From NCBI GenBank assembly GCA_020746995.1, contig JAGPXD010000004.1, positions 4,216,001 through 4,280,000 on the forward strand: a stretch of 64,000 nucleotides of DNA, written 5' to 3'. The notes under the pieces were generated by a model. The model worked only from the letters and a program-made list of their open reading frames with translations, ran no database searches and was not told where the DNA came from. This DNA comes from Plectosphaerella cucumerina (Eukaryota; Ascomycota; Sordariomycetes; Glomerellales; Plectosphaerellaceae). Each line of letters opens with the position of its first letter. Within the stretch, counting starts at the first letter, position 1. The translations under genes were made by a program, and so were the position numbers. This document shows positions 42,821 through 53,799 of this stretch, piece by piece.

Positions 42821-44098
42821 CTAGTCAAGACTCTCCATAGGCAGACCCGAATAGTCATGCTCCGTCTGCGCCACACGCGCCGACTCGCCAGAGAGGATAT
42901 CGTGTAATGAATACAAGGCTCCCAGCCACGTGTCAAACATGGTCTCGACGCCGCCCAAGTCGCCCCGCTGCGCTTGCATCTCCAAAACGACATCCCGCAA
43001 CCTCTCGTACGCCTCGATCATGACGAGGATCTGCAGCGCGGACGAGTCTGAAGATGCTCCGCCCTTGTCGAACATGGCCATGGCCAGTTCGCGCGTCAGC
43101 AGCTCGGTGCATATCTGCAAGCCGACATTGGCGTCGTGGCCGGCGAAGATCGACTCGGGCCGCTGGTGGGGCTGGTCCTGGATACTCTTGAGCGCGCGTA
43201 GCGGCGACGGCGGCTCGGTCGAGAAGGACAGCGGCTTGAAGTAAATTGCCTCCTCGTCAAAGTCGACGAGAGTGCCGTCAGAGGCCGCGGGCGAGTTGGC
43301 AAGGGCGTCTTGTTCAGGAGCGCTCAGCGAGCCGGAGCTCTTGAACTGCAGGTCGCCGGCGCTCAGCTGCGGCTTCAGGTACGCGGTGACGTCGAGGCTT
43401 GGGGCGCGCGACATGGGTGGCTCGGAGTGGGGGTCCGTGTGGATGGACTCGGCGTCATGCGGATCCAGCAGGGCTTGGTATTGCGCGGCGACCAGGTCGG
43501 CGCCGGCGGTGAACCTGCCGGTCTTGAACAGGTCTCCCCGGAAGGATTCGCCTTCGAGCTGGCCTATTGTGTGGACTGGGGTCTTTGCGCGGCGGCGCAT
43601 GGTGGAGGCTGTCGATGTCGACGAGGCTGGGGAGCTTGTGGAAGAGCTATCGAGGGAGGGGCGGGACGAGGCGGTCTGTGTGGCGAGGTGGGCGAGTTCG
43701 GGGATCAGGTTCGGGATGTCGTGGGCGTCTGTGGCCGGAGAGGATACGTGGGAGTCTGCGTCCATGACGCCGCTCCTGCGTAGGTATTCTTGCCATTTGG
43801 CATCGCTCAAGTCGGGGGGCGCCCGCGGTGATGTCGGGAATGGCGGCCGGACGCCTGGGGAGCTGGGAGCTTTGCTAACGGTGCTGGGCGCCTGGCTCAC
43901 GGCGCTGAGGTTGGAGTGTTTCGTGGGAGGAGCAGCACAAGAGGCTGATCTCCGCGGGTTCTTCTGGAGTTTCCGCCTCGTCCGTTCTGGTGGTGGCGGC
44001 GCGACGGAGGGTGATGGTGTCCGGCCTTGGTCGAGGGAGGAACGCTTCGCGAGGCGGCTGGAGCTCCGCACGGGGAGTTGTGGTGGTGCTGTAGACAT
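42821..44098 (-). CDS. Serine/proline-rich conserved-looking protein, unknown function
   Basis: Intronless; 425 residues from the ATG at 44098 (MSTAPPQLPVRSSSRLAKRS). The frame stays open to an ATG at 44419, but that extra part is Pro/His-rich and lies in what looks like leader sequence, so the internal start is preferred. The N-terminal 250 residues are Ser/Pro-rich and disordered, with basic patches (RSSSRLAKRSS, RTRRKLQKNPRR) and a folded-looking DLSDAKWQEYLRRSGVMDAD segment. The C-terminal 110 residues are helical and probably the conserved part (GLQICTELLTRELAMAMFDK, ILVMIEAYERLRDVVLEMQA, TMFDTWLGALYSLHDILS). No signal peptide or membrane helix. I do not recognise a named family. Confidence 0.65.
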   Translation of the reverse strand: MSTAPPQLPVRSSSRLAKRSSLDQGRTPSPSVAPPPPERTRRKLQKNPRRSASCAAPPTKHSNLSAVSQAPSTVSKAPSSPGVRPPFPTSPRAPPDLSDAKWQEYLRRSGVMDADSHVSSPATDAHDIPNLIPELAHLATQTASSRPSLDSSSTSSPASSTSTASTMRRRAKTPVHTIGQLEGESFRGDLFKTGRFTAGADLVAAQYQALLDPHDAESIHTDPHSEPPMSRAPSLDVTAYLKPQLSAGDLQFKSSGSLSAPEQDALANSPAASDGTLVDFDEEAIYFKPLSFSTEPPSPLRALKSIQDQPHQRPESIFAGHDANVGLQICTELLTRELAMAMFDKGGASSDSSALQILVMIEAYERLRDVVLEMQAQRGDLGGVETMFDTWLGALYSLHDILSGESARVAQTEHDYSGLPMESLD

Positions 44099-45371
44099 TA
44101 TGGTGGTATTATGATGGTTGACTAGATCAGGAAGCGCTGGCAGTATGCTCGGGAGAAGCACCGAGGTGATATGTATCGAAGAAGCAGAAGCATGCGGCGG
44201 TGACGAGCTGAAGCGGCTGGTGAAGCCGGTAGATGACGTAACATGGACGATGGCGGGCGAGGTGGTTGCGCCATGTTGCAGGGGTCCTATTCGGGTCGGT
44301 CTTCTGGACAGGGCCCGGGAAGAATGGGAGGGAGGTCGGAGGGGGAGCTTGGGGAGGCAATGGAGGTGCGGATGACAGGCGCGACAGGGCTGCCAGGGTC
44401 TTGGTTGGTGTGTTGTCAACGTGGAGGTGGGTGGGCAAGGTGGGGAGAAACCGGATTTCAGCGCCTGCCAACTTTGTACACATCCAGACGGGGTACGACG
44501 ACTCCAGATTCAATTGGGCGACGACATCGCGGGCGGGCTATGTCAGGCTGACAACATGCGCCTGGAACGACGATTCTTACTTGTTCCTCACTACGATACG
44601 GATGTGGATGTGGCCCGGGGTGGCAAGGTGGTTCAGGTACCGTCGGTACATCGGAAGGACGGCTGGATCGGATGGGCGCCGATCTGGAGAAAGCACCGCC
44701 TGACGGGGTCGAGGGAGGAATGGATCGACCAGAGGTCAATTTCCGCGTGGATTGTAGTCGTGTCATTCTCGAGCGAGAGGTCAAACATTCCAGATTCTCA
44801 GGGGCAGAGCGGGATGTTGTCTCTGAATCGGGGCGGACCTGAGCGGGGAGGCCTGCAGGAATATCCCAGCTCTTGGCTGCAAGTACCTGTGGCCGAAGCT
44901 GCCGCCTTCAAGCGGGATCCCCCTTCAAGTTGGGTAGCAGTGATATCGAAGGAGTTCTGGCTGACCCTCTTCTTAAGAGCGATAGCTTCGAGTGTTGAGA
45001 TGATCGATATCATGTCGGTTGGAAGAACGCTCGGAGGGTTTCGAGGGCTTGCTGAATCCTTCGAGCCCCTCTGAAGCACGGGTGGACTGATCCTGACGCT
45101 GTTTTTGCTGTGCCGTCCTCCCGGTCGCCGTCTTTTTCCGACAGATCGTGTGACGATCAACCCTGAGGATCATCGCACTGCAACCTCATAGTCAGTGTGT
45201 TCTCCTCTTAAAGTTCGCCTTTGTGCCTCCAATCCCGAGCTGTGTTGATCCAGTCGCCGTAGCCATCCACTGAGTGTGTCGAACAGCTTGCGAACGGTGA
45301 ACCACTGCCCGCGCTTCCAGCCCAGACCAGCCCCGCCAGCCCGCCTACCCCTCAACTTCCCGATCACCAAC
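44099..45371. other. Divergent intergenic region
   Basis: Promoter space for the minus-strand Ser-rich gene and the plus-strand small membrane protein. A plus-strand frame of 217 codons at 44421-45074 and antisense frames exist but show no motif, no membrane segment and no supporting splice signals. The last 100 bases before 45372 are C/A-rich leader-like. Confidence 0.45.
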
Positions 45372-45863
45372 ATGGCGTCCGGCCTCTTCGTCGACCCCAC
45401 AACCCTCCTGCGTGTCGCGCCCCTCGTCTCCAGCTCGGCGGCCGTCTGGTTCTGCTACGACCAGTGGATGTACTACGGCACCTTCCTGCATCGCGACGTC
45501 AGGCAAAAGACCAACGACATCCTGCCAGCGTACTGGAACGCCCATATCTCCAAAGGTCTCGCCGGCATCTTCTCGCTATACGGCCTGTCCGCCGCCACGG
45601 GCCTCGCCAACGCCCTGTCCAGGGGCGGTCGCCCCGCCGCTCCCGGGTCCCGATGGTACCTCGCCGGCGCGTGTTTGTCGGTCGCTCACTTCGTTTTCGT
45701 ACCGTGGGTGGCTGAGGAGATCCGCGCCATGGTACATGACGGCAATGCGGTCGAGTCGCAGGCTAGGTGGATGAGGTTCCATCTGACGAGGACCTTTACT
45801 GTTGATATTCCGGGCTGGGTGTGTTTCGGGCTGGCGGTGTTGCACTCCGTTCATGCCATTTGA
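45372..45863 (+). CDS. Small four-helix membrane protein (DUF1772-like)
   Basis: Intronless; 163 residues from the ATG at 45372 (aacATGGCG). Four hydrophobic segments are spaced as in the DUF1772 group: LLRVAPLVSSSAAVWFCYDQ, GLAGIFSLYGLSAATGLANA, WYLAGACLSVAHFVFVPWVA and the C-terminal GWVCFGLAVLHSVHAI. A loop with Arg, Asp and Trp (FLHRDVRQKTNDILPAYWNA) lies between the first two. Fungal DUF1772 relatives include anthrone-oxygenase-like proteins in polyketide clusters, but no cluster genes are nearby, so a housekeeping or unknown role is more likely. Family assignment is by pattern only. Confidence 0.6.
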   Translation: MASGLFVDPTTLLRVAPLVSSSAAVWFCYDQWMYYGTFLHRDVRQKTNDILPAYWNAHISKGLAGIFSLYGLSAATGLANALSRGGRPAAPGSRWYLAGACLSVAHFVFVPWVAEEIRAMVHDGNAVESQARWMRFHLTRTFTVDIPGWVCFGLAVLHSVHAI

Positions 45864-46312
45864 GGGGAGGATCGGGTGTTGTCGACAAAATGTGGTTAAG
45901 CTGGTCGGGAGTCGATGGAATTCGTAAACACGGGTAAATGGCAAGTCGAGTCGGCCATGCCGACGATTGAAGTCTTCATCCTTCGGATACCATCCTCTGA
46001 GCTGAACGGGGGCCCGTCGTGATCCAATGTTCTTGGGTTCATCACCGTCGATATCCGTCGGAGTTGGAATTTCCGGAGAAAAAAGGTCACGCTCGACAAA
46101 GGTCGGCGGAGAGGCGCCCGAGACGCGTGTCTCGCGTCCGAACCGTCGCTTCGAGACCTTCCAGACCTCTACATTTGAACCTCTGTGCCGGCCCGTCGCT
46201 GTATTATTTGTCCATTCCCACTCTTTTCTCGGGGGTCACGACGCATCTCTGCACCAGCTTGCCTCCTTAGCCTCTGTCACCAGCAGCTAGAAACATCCGA
46301 CGGCTAATATTC

Positions 46313-46321
46313 TCCACCAAT
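46313..46321 (+). promoter_or_regulatory. Candidate galacturonate-responsive element
   Basis: TCCACCAAT matches exactly the TCCNCCAAT consensus described for promoters of D-galacturonate-induced genes in Aspergillus niger and Botrytis cinerea, the proposed target of the Zn2Cys6 activator GaaR. It lies 508 bp upstream of the L-galactonate dehydratase ATG, a gene of that pathway. A single 8-of-8 fixed-position match can occur by chance, but the position makes sense. Confidence 0.6.
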
Positions 46322-46710
46322 CGAAAGCACCAATTCCCCCGTCGACGGTGCCGGAGCCGGCACCGGCACACACGGAGAAGCAGGACGACGCTGGGGTTCA
46401 CACGGCGACCCTGATACCCCCACCAACATGAAGTACTCCTCTAACATCCGGCCCAGTAGTCACTTCATTCCTTCGATAGTAGAGCACCTCATCCCCCATT
46501 CCCCGAATTACCCCTCCATCCCCCTCCATCAATGCCCCGCCAAAGCGCTCCGATCGCTTGTCACAGACACCACGTCGTTGGACGCCCCCAAGGCCCCGAT
46601 CCCAGGATCATGCCGTCTATCCACGGCCTACCCTACCTCTATCCCGAGCTCTAGAGGGCGGGGAAGAGTCGCGGGTAATTCTTACATGACGCGAGCTTGA
46701 AGCCAAACTT

Positions 46711-46716
46711 TTATAA
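46711..46716 (+). promoter_or_regulatory. TATA box of L-galactonate dehydratase gene
   Basis: TATAAA in the context acttttaTAAAGG, 113 bp before the ATG at 46829, followed by a C/T-rich stretch suited to transcription starts. It is the clearest TATA box in the window, as expected for an inducible catabolic gene. Confidence 0.6.
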
Positions 46717-46828
46717 AGGCAGTGCCGTCGCTCTCCTGCTCGTCATCTGCCCCTCCCCCAGTGCTTCTCCTTCCCCTACTCATACCCCTCCCCCTCCCTT
46801 CCCTCTCCTCCCCTATACAGTCCTCAAG

Positions 46829-48249
46829 ATGCCTGAGATTACCATCACCGGCTGGTCGACCCGCGATGTGAGGTTCCCCACCTCACTCGACAAGACGGGC
46901 TCCGATGCCATGAACGCCGCCGGCGACTACTCGGCCGCCTACTGCATCCTCGAGACCGACTCGGAGTTCTCCGGCCACGGCATGGTGAGATTGCCCCTTC
47001 ACTCCTGAACCCGACAGCCACGAACAGCCACGCTGACATACCCTTCCCCCAGACCTTCACCATCGGCCGCGGCAACGACATCGTCTGCAAGGCCATCGAC
47101 TACCTCGTCGACAGGATCCAGGGCAAGACGCTCTCTTCCCTCGTCGAGAACTGGGGCCAGACCTGGCGCTACCTCGTCAACGACAGCCAGCTCCGCTGGA
47201 TCGGCCCCGAGAAGGGCGTCATCCACCTCGCCCTCGGCTCCGTCGTCAACGCCATCTGGGACCTGTGGGCAAAGGTCCTCGGCAAGCCCGTGTGGCGCAT
47301 CGTGGCCGAGATGACCCCCGAAAAGTTCGTCGAGTGCATCGACTTCCGCTACATCACCGACGCCATCACCCCCGAGGAGGCCATCGCCCTCCTCAAGGAG
47401 CAGGAGCCCACAAAGGCCCAGCGCATCAAGGACGCGGAGAACAGCCGCGCCGTCCCCGCCTACACCACCAGCGCCGGCTGGCTCGGCTACGGCGAGGACA
47501 AGATGAAGGCCCTCCTCGAGGAGACAGTCGGCAAGGGCTACCGCCACTTCAAGCTCAAGGTCGGCAGCAACGTCGACCAGGACAAGCGCCGCCTCACCAT
47601 CGCCCGCGAGGTCATCGGCTACGACAAGGGCAACATCCTCATGGTCGACGCCAACCAGGTCTGGTCCGTGCCCGAGGCCATCGAGTACATGAAGCAGCTC
47701 AAGGAGTTCAAGCCCTGGTTCATCGAGGAGCCCACCTCCCCCGACGACATCCTCGGCCACAAGGCCGTGCGCGACGCCCTCAAGCCCTACGGCATCGGCG
47801 TCGCCACCGGCGAGATGTGCCAGAACCGCGTCGTTTTCAAGCAGCTCCTCATGTCCGGCGCCATCGACGTCTGCCAGATCGACGCCTGCCGCATGGGCGG
47901 CGTCAACGAGGTCCTGGCCGTCCTGCTCATGGCCAAGAAGTTCGGCGTCCCCATCGTCCCCCATTCTGGTGGTGTCGGCCTGCCCGAGTACACCCAGCAC
48001 CTGAGCACCATCGACTACGTCGTCGTTAGTGGCAAGCTCTCCGTGCTCGAGTACGTCGACCACCTGCACGAGCACTTCCTGCACCCCTCGGTCATCAAGG
48101 ACGGCTACTACCAGACCCCACTCGAGCCCGGCTACAGCGTCGAGATGAAGCCCGAGAGCATGGACCAGTACACCTTCCCCGGCACCCCGGGCGTCAGCTG
48201 GTGGCAGAGCGACGAGGCCAAGCCCATCCTCGAGGGCGTCAAGATTTGA
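46829..48249 (+). CDS. lgd1: L-galactonate dehydratase
   Basis: Second step of fungal D-galacturonate (pectin) catabolism: L-galactonate to 2-keto-3-deoxy-L-galactonate, in the cytosol. Two exons, 46829-46984 and 47053-48249, give 450 residues, the normal length; the 68-nt intron is GT-AG and splits after SGHGM. The sequence closely follows Trichoderma LGD1 as I remember it (FPTSLDKTGSDAMNAAGDYS, RYLVNDSQLRWIGPEKGVIH). Enolase-superfamily catalytic features are present: HFKLKVG, metal ligands in MVDANQVW, FIEEPTSP and TGEMCQNR, and the catalytic His of VPHSGGVGLPEY. Codon use is strongly biased, suggesting high expression. Other genes of the pathway (reductase, aldolase) are not in this window. 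Confidence 0.95.
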
Positions 48250-49194
48250 GGGAGCATGCGGAGGCACCGGGGGTCAAGCACAACGTGCTTGTCCGCAGGG
48301 CAACGGTGCGTTCCCCTATGGTTTCGGTATCTGACAGTCAGCTAACGGCGACAGATGGCATCCTGTATCGCTCAGAAGAGTCAGCGATCCTTTGACGAGG
48401 GTCAAAATACCCGAAACGACATGGAGGGACTGGGGGTCTGGCCACAGAGGCCAGTCCGTGGGGCAACGAGTAGGTGGTTTTTGGAGTTCATTTGCATCGA
48501 CTTGAGCTGACTTTTGGTTTAGTGGCATCCCATGCGACCTTTTACACATTGGTCGCCCCAAAAGTACACCGTGCTCGCCGAGAGCTCGCCGCGGAGTCGG
48601 AATGATTCGGTCGCGGGGAGGTGAGGCGTCGTGGATGGTTGGTGTGGTGGTGGAAGTGTTGATGAGGGAGCCGGGAGGAGGTCGCGTGGTGTCGATAGCG
48701 GCCTGCGATGTGGTGGACATCGATGACAAGACAGTAAAAAAAGGCGAAGCTATTTCAGCCCATCTCGAAGAACCCGGTGGTGATGAAGATGAGGATGGAT
48801 GCCAAGACTGCGGTGGAGTTTGCTCGGTCGCCTTTTGCAGTGTGGCTCCCCCCAAACAGTGGCTCGGGGCCTGTGCGTGCGAGGGAATTGAAGGTGCGCC
48901 GCTGTGGAGGGCTGCCGTTCGATTGGGTCATCCCGCAATCTCCAAGACCGTGAAGAGAGCACGTGTCCCCGTCCTCATCTCTCACACGACACACCATCTT
49001 ATTCGCCCATGTAAAATCTCCTTCATCAACCGCAGTCGCGTTCTTCGTTCCTTACGGCATTTCGAGCTTCGACAGCAGGCTGTTCAAGCTGTGATTGTCC
49101 ATCGCACCGCAGCCTTTTCCACCCCTTTTAATCTTCGCGACCGGCCCTCCAGCACACGCCCTCGCATCACCCACGTCCTCATCCTCCCTCGACC
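48250..49194. other. Intergenic; nothing clear
   Basis: Holds the 3' UTR of lgd1 and the promoter of the following gene. Frames on both strands at 48316-48997 lack features. The last 150 bases before 49195 are C/T-rich leader-like. Confidence 0.45.
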
Positions 49195-51048
49195 ATGGCT
49201 CCCAAGCAGCGCAAGCCCGCCAAGGCTGAAGAGCCGGCCTCTTCGGCAGAGATGACGGAAAAGTTCACAAAGGACCTTCAGAGCCTCGCCGAAAAGGCGA
49301 AGAAGGAGGGCAACCGGAGCAAGACGTCGGAACAGATCAGGATCTACGTCAAGGTCGCCCTCGTCCTCACCCTCGCCGCCGCCTTCGCCAACGCCTCGTA
49401 TCTCGCCCTCAGCCCCGTCTACGGCTCCATCCCCTCGTCCGTCTACCACTCCCGCGTCGTCATGGGCGCCGCCTTCGTCGGCTGGGCCAGCAACATCTTC
49501 CTCAACCGCTACCTGCCCTTCGACCCCGTCACCCTGCTTCCCGTCATCGCCATGTGGATTCCCACCATCCAGTGGGCCCTGTACAAGTACAGCAGCCAGA
49601 TGACCGCGCACTGGGGTCCCCTGGCCACTGAGATGGCTACCATCTTCCCCCTCATCACCATCACCACCTCTACCGTGGCCACCACCCTCGAGGATGCGGA
49701 CCTGTCCTGGCTGCCCAAGCAGGTCGCCGAGGCGGGGCCCGGCATTGGCGCCTGGCTCTTCTTCAAGCTCGCCGAGAGTCTCACCGGCGGCTTCATCCAG
49801 GCCCTCATTGGGGAGACGTTCATCACCACCAGGGTTGGTCTTGAGCTCTTCATCTCGGCCCACTACCTCCTCGTGGCCCCTTCGGCTTGGGTTGGCCTCG
49901 CCCTGCCCTCGCTCTACCACGCCGCCATGCTCAACGTGCACACCATGATCCCTGGGGCCACCCACGGCCTCAACGTGACCCTGCAGGCCGACAACTGGAT
50001 TCTTCTAGACCGCAAGGAGTCCAACACGGGCTATGTGTCTGTCATTGAGAGCCTCGACCAGGGCTTCCGCGTCATGCGTTGTGATCACTCGCTGCTTGGC
50101 GGCGAATGGACCAAGGTGCGGCCTACGGACCCGAGGGTGGCCGAGCCCATCTACGGTGTCTTCGTTATGCTGGAGGCCGTGAGGCTCATCAACGTGCCTA
50201 CTCCTGTTCCTGACAACGAGGCCAAGGCCCTCGTCATGTAAGTTATCCCCGAATTTTCCAAGATGCCATCTCTGACAAGTTGCAGCGGTCTTGGCATCGG
50301 CACCACGCCTGCTGCTCTGGTGTCCCATGGCATTGACACGACTGTGGTTGAGATCGACCCTGTCGTTCACGACTTTGCGTCCAAGTACTTCCACCTGCCT
50401 GCGAACCACACCGCCGTCATCGAGGATGCCGTCAGCTACACCGAGTCTCTCGTGCAGGACCCCAAGGCCCGGTTCGACTACATCGTCCACGACGTCTTCA
50501 CGGGCGGTGCCGAGCCCATCCCGCTCTTCACCCTTGAGTTCCTCCAGGGCCTGAACTCACTCCTCAACGATGGTGGTGTCATTGCGATTGTAAGTCGAGC
50601 CAAACGCAACATGACAGTACTTCAGACTAACCTCGTGCAGAACTACGCCGGTGACTTCACCCACCCCGCCCCTCGCATCGTCGTCAACACCATCCGCGAG
50701 GTGTTCCCCTCGTGCCGCATCTTCCGCGAGTCGGCCGCCCCCAGCAAGAGCAAGCTCGAGAAGGACGGCATGGACTTCACCAACATGGTCATCTTCTGCA
50801 AGAAGACCAGCGGCAAGCTGACGTTCAAGCGCCCCGTCGAGGCCGACTTTCTCGGTAGCCGGTCGCGCCGGGCGTTCCTGATGCCTGAGCACGAGGTTCT
50901 CGACAAGCACATCGCCAACGGCGAGAAGGACGGCATCCTGACCAAGAACGACACGCAGAAGCTGGCCCAGTGGCACCAGAAGAGCGCCCTGGGACACTGG
51001 GAGGTCATGCGGACGGTGCTCCCGCCCAAGATCTGGGAGCTGTGGTAG
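49195..51048 (+). CDS. Membrane-anchored spermidine-synthase-like (SAM-fold) protein
   Basis: Three exons, 49195-50237, 50286-50589 and 50641-51048, give 584 residues. Introns are GT-AG (48 and 51 nt, the second with a GACTAAC branch site). After a Lys-rich cytosolic tail come five or six hydrophobic helices (about 50-275: VALVLTLAAAFANASYLAL, LLPVIAMWIPTIQWALYKY, LFISAHYLLVAPSAWVGLAL). The C-terminal half has the Rossmann fold of polyamine synthases: GLGIGTTPAALVSHGID, the acidic VVEIDPVVHDFA, VIEDAVSYTESL and the YIVHDVFTGGAEP loop at the active-site position. The usual DxxDP of true spermidine synthases is not seen, so aminopropyl transfer is doubtful; it may be a methyltransferase or other SAM-dependent enzyme. 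Substrate unknown. Confidence 0.82.
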
Positions 51049-51191
51049 GCGGTCAGCTGGCACCAGGCAGCATATCTGGACATCTCCCTTGCAGACGCAA
51101 ACCATTTTGTAGTAGTAATCACATTTAAAAGCACGTCTGTATTTGGGTATCTGCAATTACTTACCCCCGAACATTACCCTTCAAATACCTC

Positions 51192-52042
51192 CTATTTCGC
51201 GGGTGTCGTGCCAGCAGCCTCGACCGCCTGCTCCTGACCAATTTCGTTGAGATCCTTGACAGCACTGGAAAGGTACTTCGGCACCTCATCAACCTTGTTG
51301 TACGGTCCGGGGATCAAGTCCCCATAAGTCTGATAGACGGGCACGACACCCGTCCAGACACGGTCGACAACCTCCTGATTCTCCTTGTCGTGCTTCTCAT
51401 CGCTCGGCGGCCCAGTACGGATCTTCGCACTACCAGTGGAGATGGTCACCTTGAGCACACTGGTGGAAGACATCTCAGCCCCGTTGGGCGGCAGACGGGT
51501 GTTGGGCCACCGGCCGCTGATGACGCCGTCGGTGATGAGCTGCATGGCATAGAGCTTCTCGTCCGTCTCCTCGACGACGGTGGCGTGGCCGAAGAGCACG
51601 GCGGAGCGGTAGTTCATGCTGTGGGAGTTTGGGGTCAGGGCGAGGACGAGGCCGTCGACGTGGGTGGCGGCGACGCTGACGGGGAGGCCGGGGGGGTTGG
51701 AGTCTGAGGCGGGGGCGGCGCGGGATGAGTTCATCATGCGGGAGGAGACGTAGCCGTGGAGGTAGAGGTCGAGGACGTCGCCTTCGTCGGCGGAGGGGCG
51801 GGCGAAGGAGCCCATGTGACCGATCATGGGGAGGATGGCGGGGAAGGGGGAGTCGGGGGTGGTGAAGGAGACGTGGAGGATGGGGGCTGTGTTGACGATG
51901 TGATGGATTGTGCGGAGGGCGTACGAGGCTGTCAAGTCAGGTGTCTGGTCATACACTCTGTTGGAAGAGTCTTACCCCGAGGGCTGTAGCGCTTGACGGT
52001 GCCATACGGCTGCTTGGGATATTCAAGATCGGTGCGACCCAT
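51192..52042 (-). CDS. FMN-binding split-barrel (pyridoxamine-5'-phosphate-oxidase-like) protein
   Basis: Two exons on the minus strand, 52042-51976 and 51928-51192, give 267 residues; the 47-nt GT-AG intron splits the N-terminal motif, and the join reads VKRYSPRGASYALRTIHHIV, which fits the family's conserved start. The split-barrel follows: ILHVSFTTPDSPFPAILPMI, a glycine-rich LYLHGYVSSRM segment, LPVSVAATHVDGLVLALTPN and SMNYRSAVLFGHATVVEETD. The family binds flavin or related cofactors and is often annotated as flavin-nucleotide-binding; most members have no known substrate. No signal peptide. It converges on the spermidine-synthase-like gene with 143 bp between stops. Confidence 0.85.
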
Positions 52043-53799
52043 GATGGCGGTGGTGGCAGTAAGAAGAAGTAGATAAGTCACTGGTGATCACCGGGGATAT
52101 GTCTGGTCATGCAACGGGTAGTTATACTCGGATCCATCCGTGTAAGCACCTCATCACTCGGAAGTTCTCCCGAGAGGTATACAGGGCTACGACAGCGACG
52201 CCCTTGTCGGGACGTAGGATGCCGTTGGCGTGCTACCGCTGAGGAATTCACGGCCGCTGATTCGAGGGAGATTGCAGACGCCACGCATCACAAATGTCCA
52301 CTGGACTGCATGGCACGAGAGATGATATGGTGAGTCAAATCAGGTGTGTGCCTTCGGGCGGGGGACCGACCCGATGGTTGGGCGGCGGCGGAGGAGGATG
52401 CCGGGGCCGGACCGGGAACCCCGCTTCGAGCGACCGGCCCGGGGATCTGCTTATCCTCCCGCTGTCGTTCACTATTGACTCTTTCCTACAAACTCACCGG
52501 CTTGTTGCTGGTAGGTTGCTATCCGGTCCTCTTCGATAACATCAGGAGGCTATCAAGGCACCAACAAACGGCAGGACATCTTCTCCGGAAAGCCGTAACC
52601 ACTCCTCCGAAACCATCTCACGTGCCCTCCGAATCACGGTCGCGTGCCATTCCTCCCATCCTTCCCACAACATCTCCCAGAAGCAACCCTCCATCTTCAT
52701 CAAGGCCGTGCCCTCTGCCAAATATACTCGTCTGACAGGCGCAACGTGGTCGCCGCGACTTCAGACGGACACAACGAGAAGCAGGCAAACATTCGAAGTT
52801 TCCCTCCCCGAGTCCGCCGCCGAACTTGGCAACCTCCCTCCTGAGGCCGGCTGGCCAATCTTCCGTGCCAAACAACTCGCCTTACCCATTCCCATTTGGC
52901 CGGTCCCAAGTTTGCTCTCGCGCGCCCGTCCATCGTCACATGGGTGGCAGGCAGGCCTTGGTCGCGGTGGTGTGGCGCCCCGTGCGGTGCGGGCGACAGC
53001 AGTGCAGCGTGGGAGTGTGCCCAGCGGGGTGGTCGCGATTTCTATCTCCGACGGTGCCTGTTTCAGGGGCGTCGCAGATTTCGCGGCCGCCGCGACTACC
53101 AAGTCTTTTTTGCCCCTCTCGCGCCTGCCCTGCGCCTGCCCTATCAGCCCATCGTCCATCGCGCCTGCCCATGTCGACGTCGGATGGAGGAAGGAGGGAT
53201 CGAGACTTGCCGCGTTTCGGCACTCGACGTGATTGCCCTTCCCACCGCTTGTCTGGAAGGAGGAGGCAGGTGCAGCGTGCTTCCCTCGCTGCTTCCACTT
53301 CCACTGGACGTATGCAGGTACCAAACGTCAACTCCCCGCCGTCTCCGCTCCGGGGTGGGTTCCCAGGGTTCATGTTCCATCCATGATCCATCCCTCCCAC
53401 GCCTCGCCCTCCTCCGCTGTCTGTCTTCCCGTGGTCCTGGTGTTCCAGATCCATGCTGCCCAGCCTGCCCTGCCCGCCCCTCCGTTGCCGCCGCCGCTCA
53501 TCGTGAATGCCTCCCTCCTCCACAACCTCATCGTCCATCTTGTAGAAGCAAGCCCATGCCTCGCCACTGACCGAGGGCATTCACGAGAGTCGCCCACCCC
53601 GAGAGCCAATCCACCATGACCGCCTAGTCGTCATGATGCTTCGTTTCCTTTGTATCTACTAATCCCCCTTCTCTTCGACGCAGACCCATTGATTGGGCTC
53701 TACTTTTGGATATCTTCCGGCCGGTCCTTACACCACATACACACACAGAGACACGTACACACGATCGACGGCTTCTTCGCCGCCGTCGTTGTCGCCGAC
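52043..53799. other. Divergent intergenic region, 1.7 kb
   Basis: Promoter space for the minus-strand flavoprotein and the plus-strand giant membrane protein. Overlapping GC-rich frames of up to 224 codons occur on both strands at 52700-53600 without motifs or consistent splice signals. An ACACACACAGAGACACGTACACACG stretch, broken into short CA runs, lies at about 53739-53763. Nothing supported. Confidence 0.45.

Larger units (their letters stand above)
45864..46828. other. Intergenic; promoter region of L-galactonate dehydratase
   Basis: No gene supported. Frames at 46019-46290 and 46428-46700 lack features. The stretch contains a candidate galacturonate-responsive motif and a TATA box, listed separately, and ends in a C/T-rich leader. 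Confidence 0.55.

Noticed and set aside
44421..45074. 217-codon plus-strand frame in a divergent promoter region
   Set aside because: No recognisable motif, no membrane or signal segment, and it lies over the probable leader of the minus-strand gene.
46999..48267. 422-codon minus-strand frame
   Set aside because: Antisense of L-galactonate dehydratase, same codon-bias artefact.
52896..53580. Overlapping frames of 214-224 codons on both strands
   Set aside because: Open on opposite strands at once in GC-rich DNA, no motifs or family features; typical chance frames.
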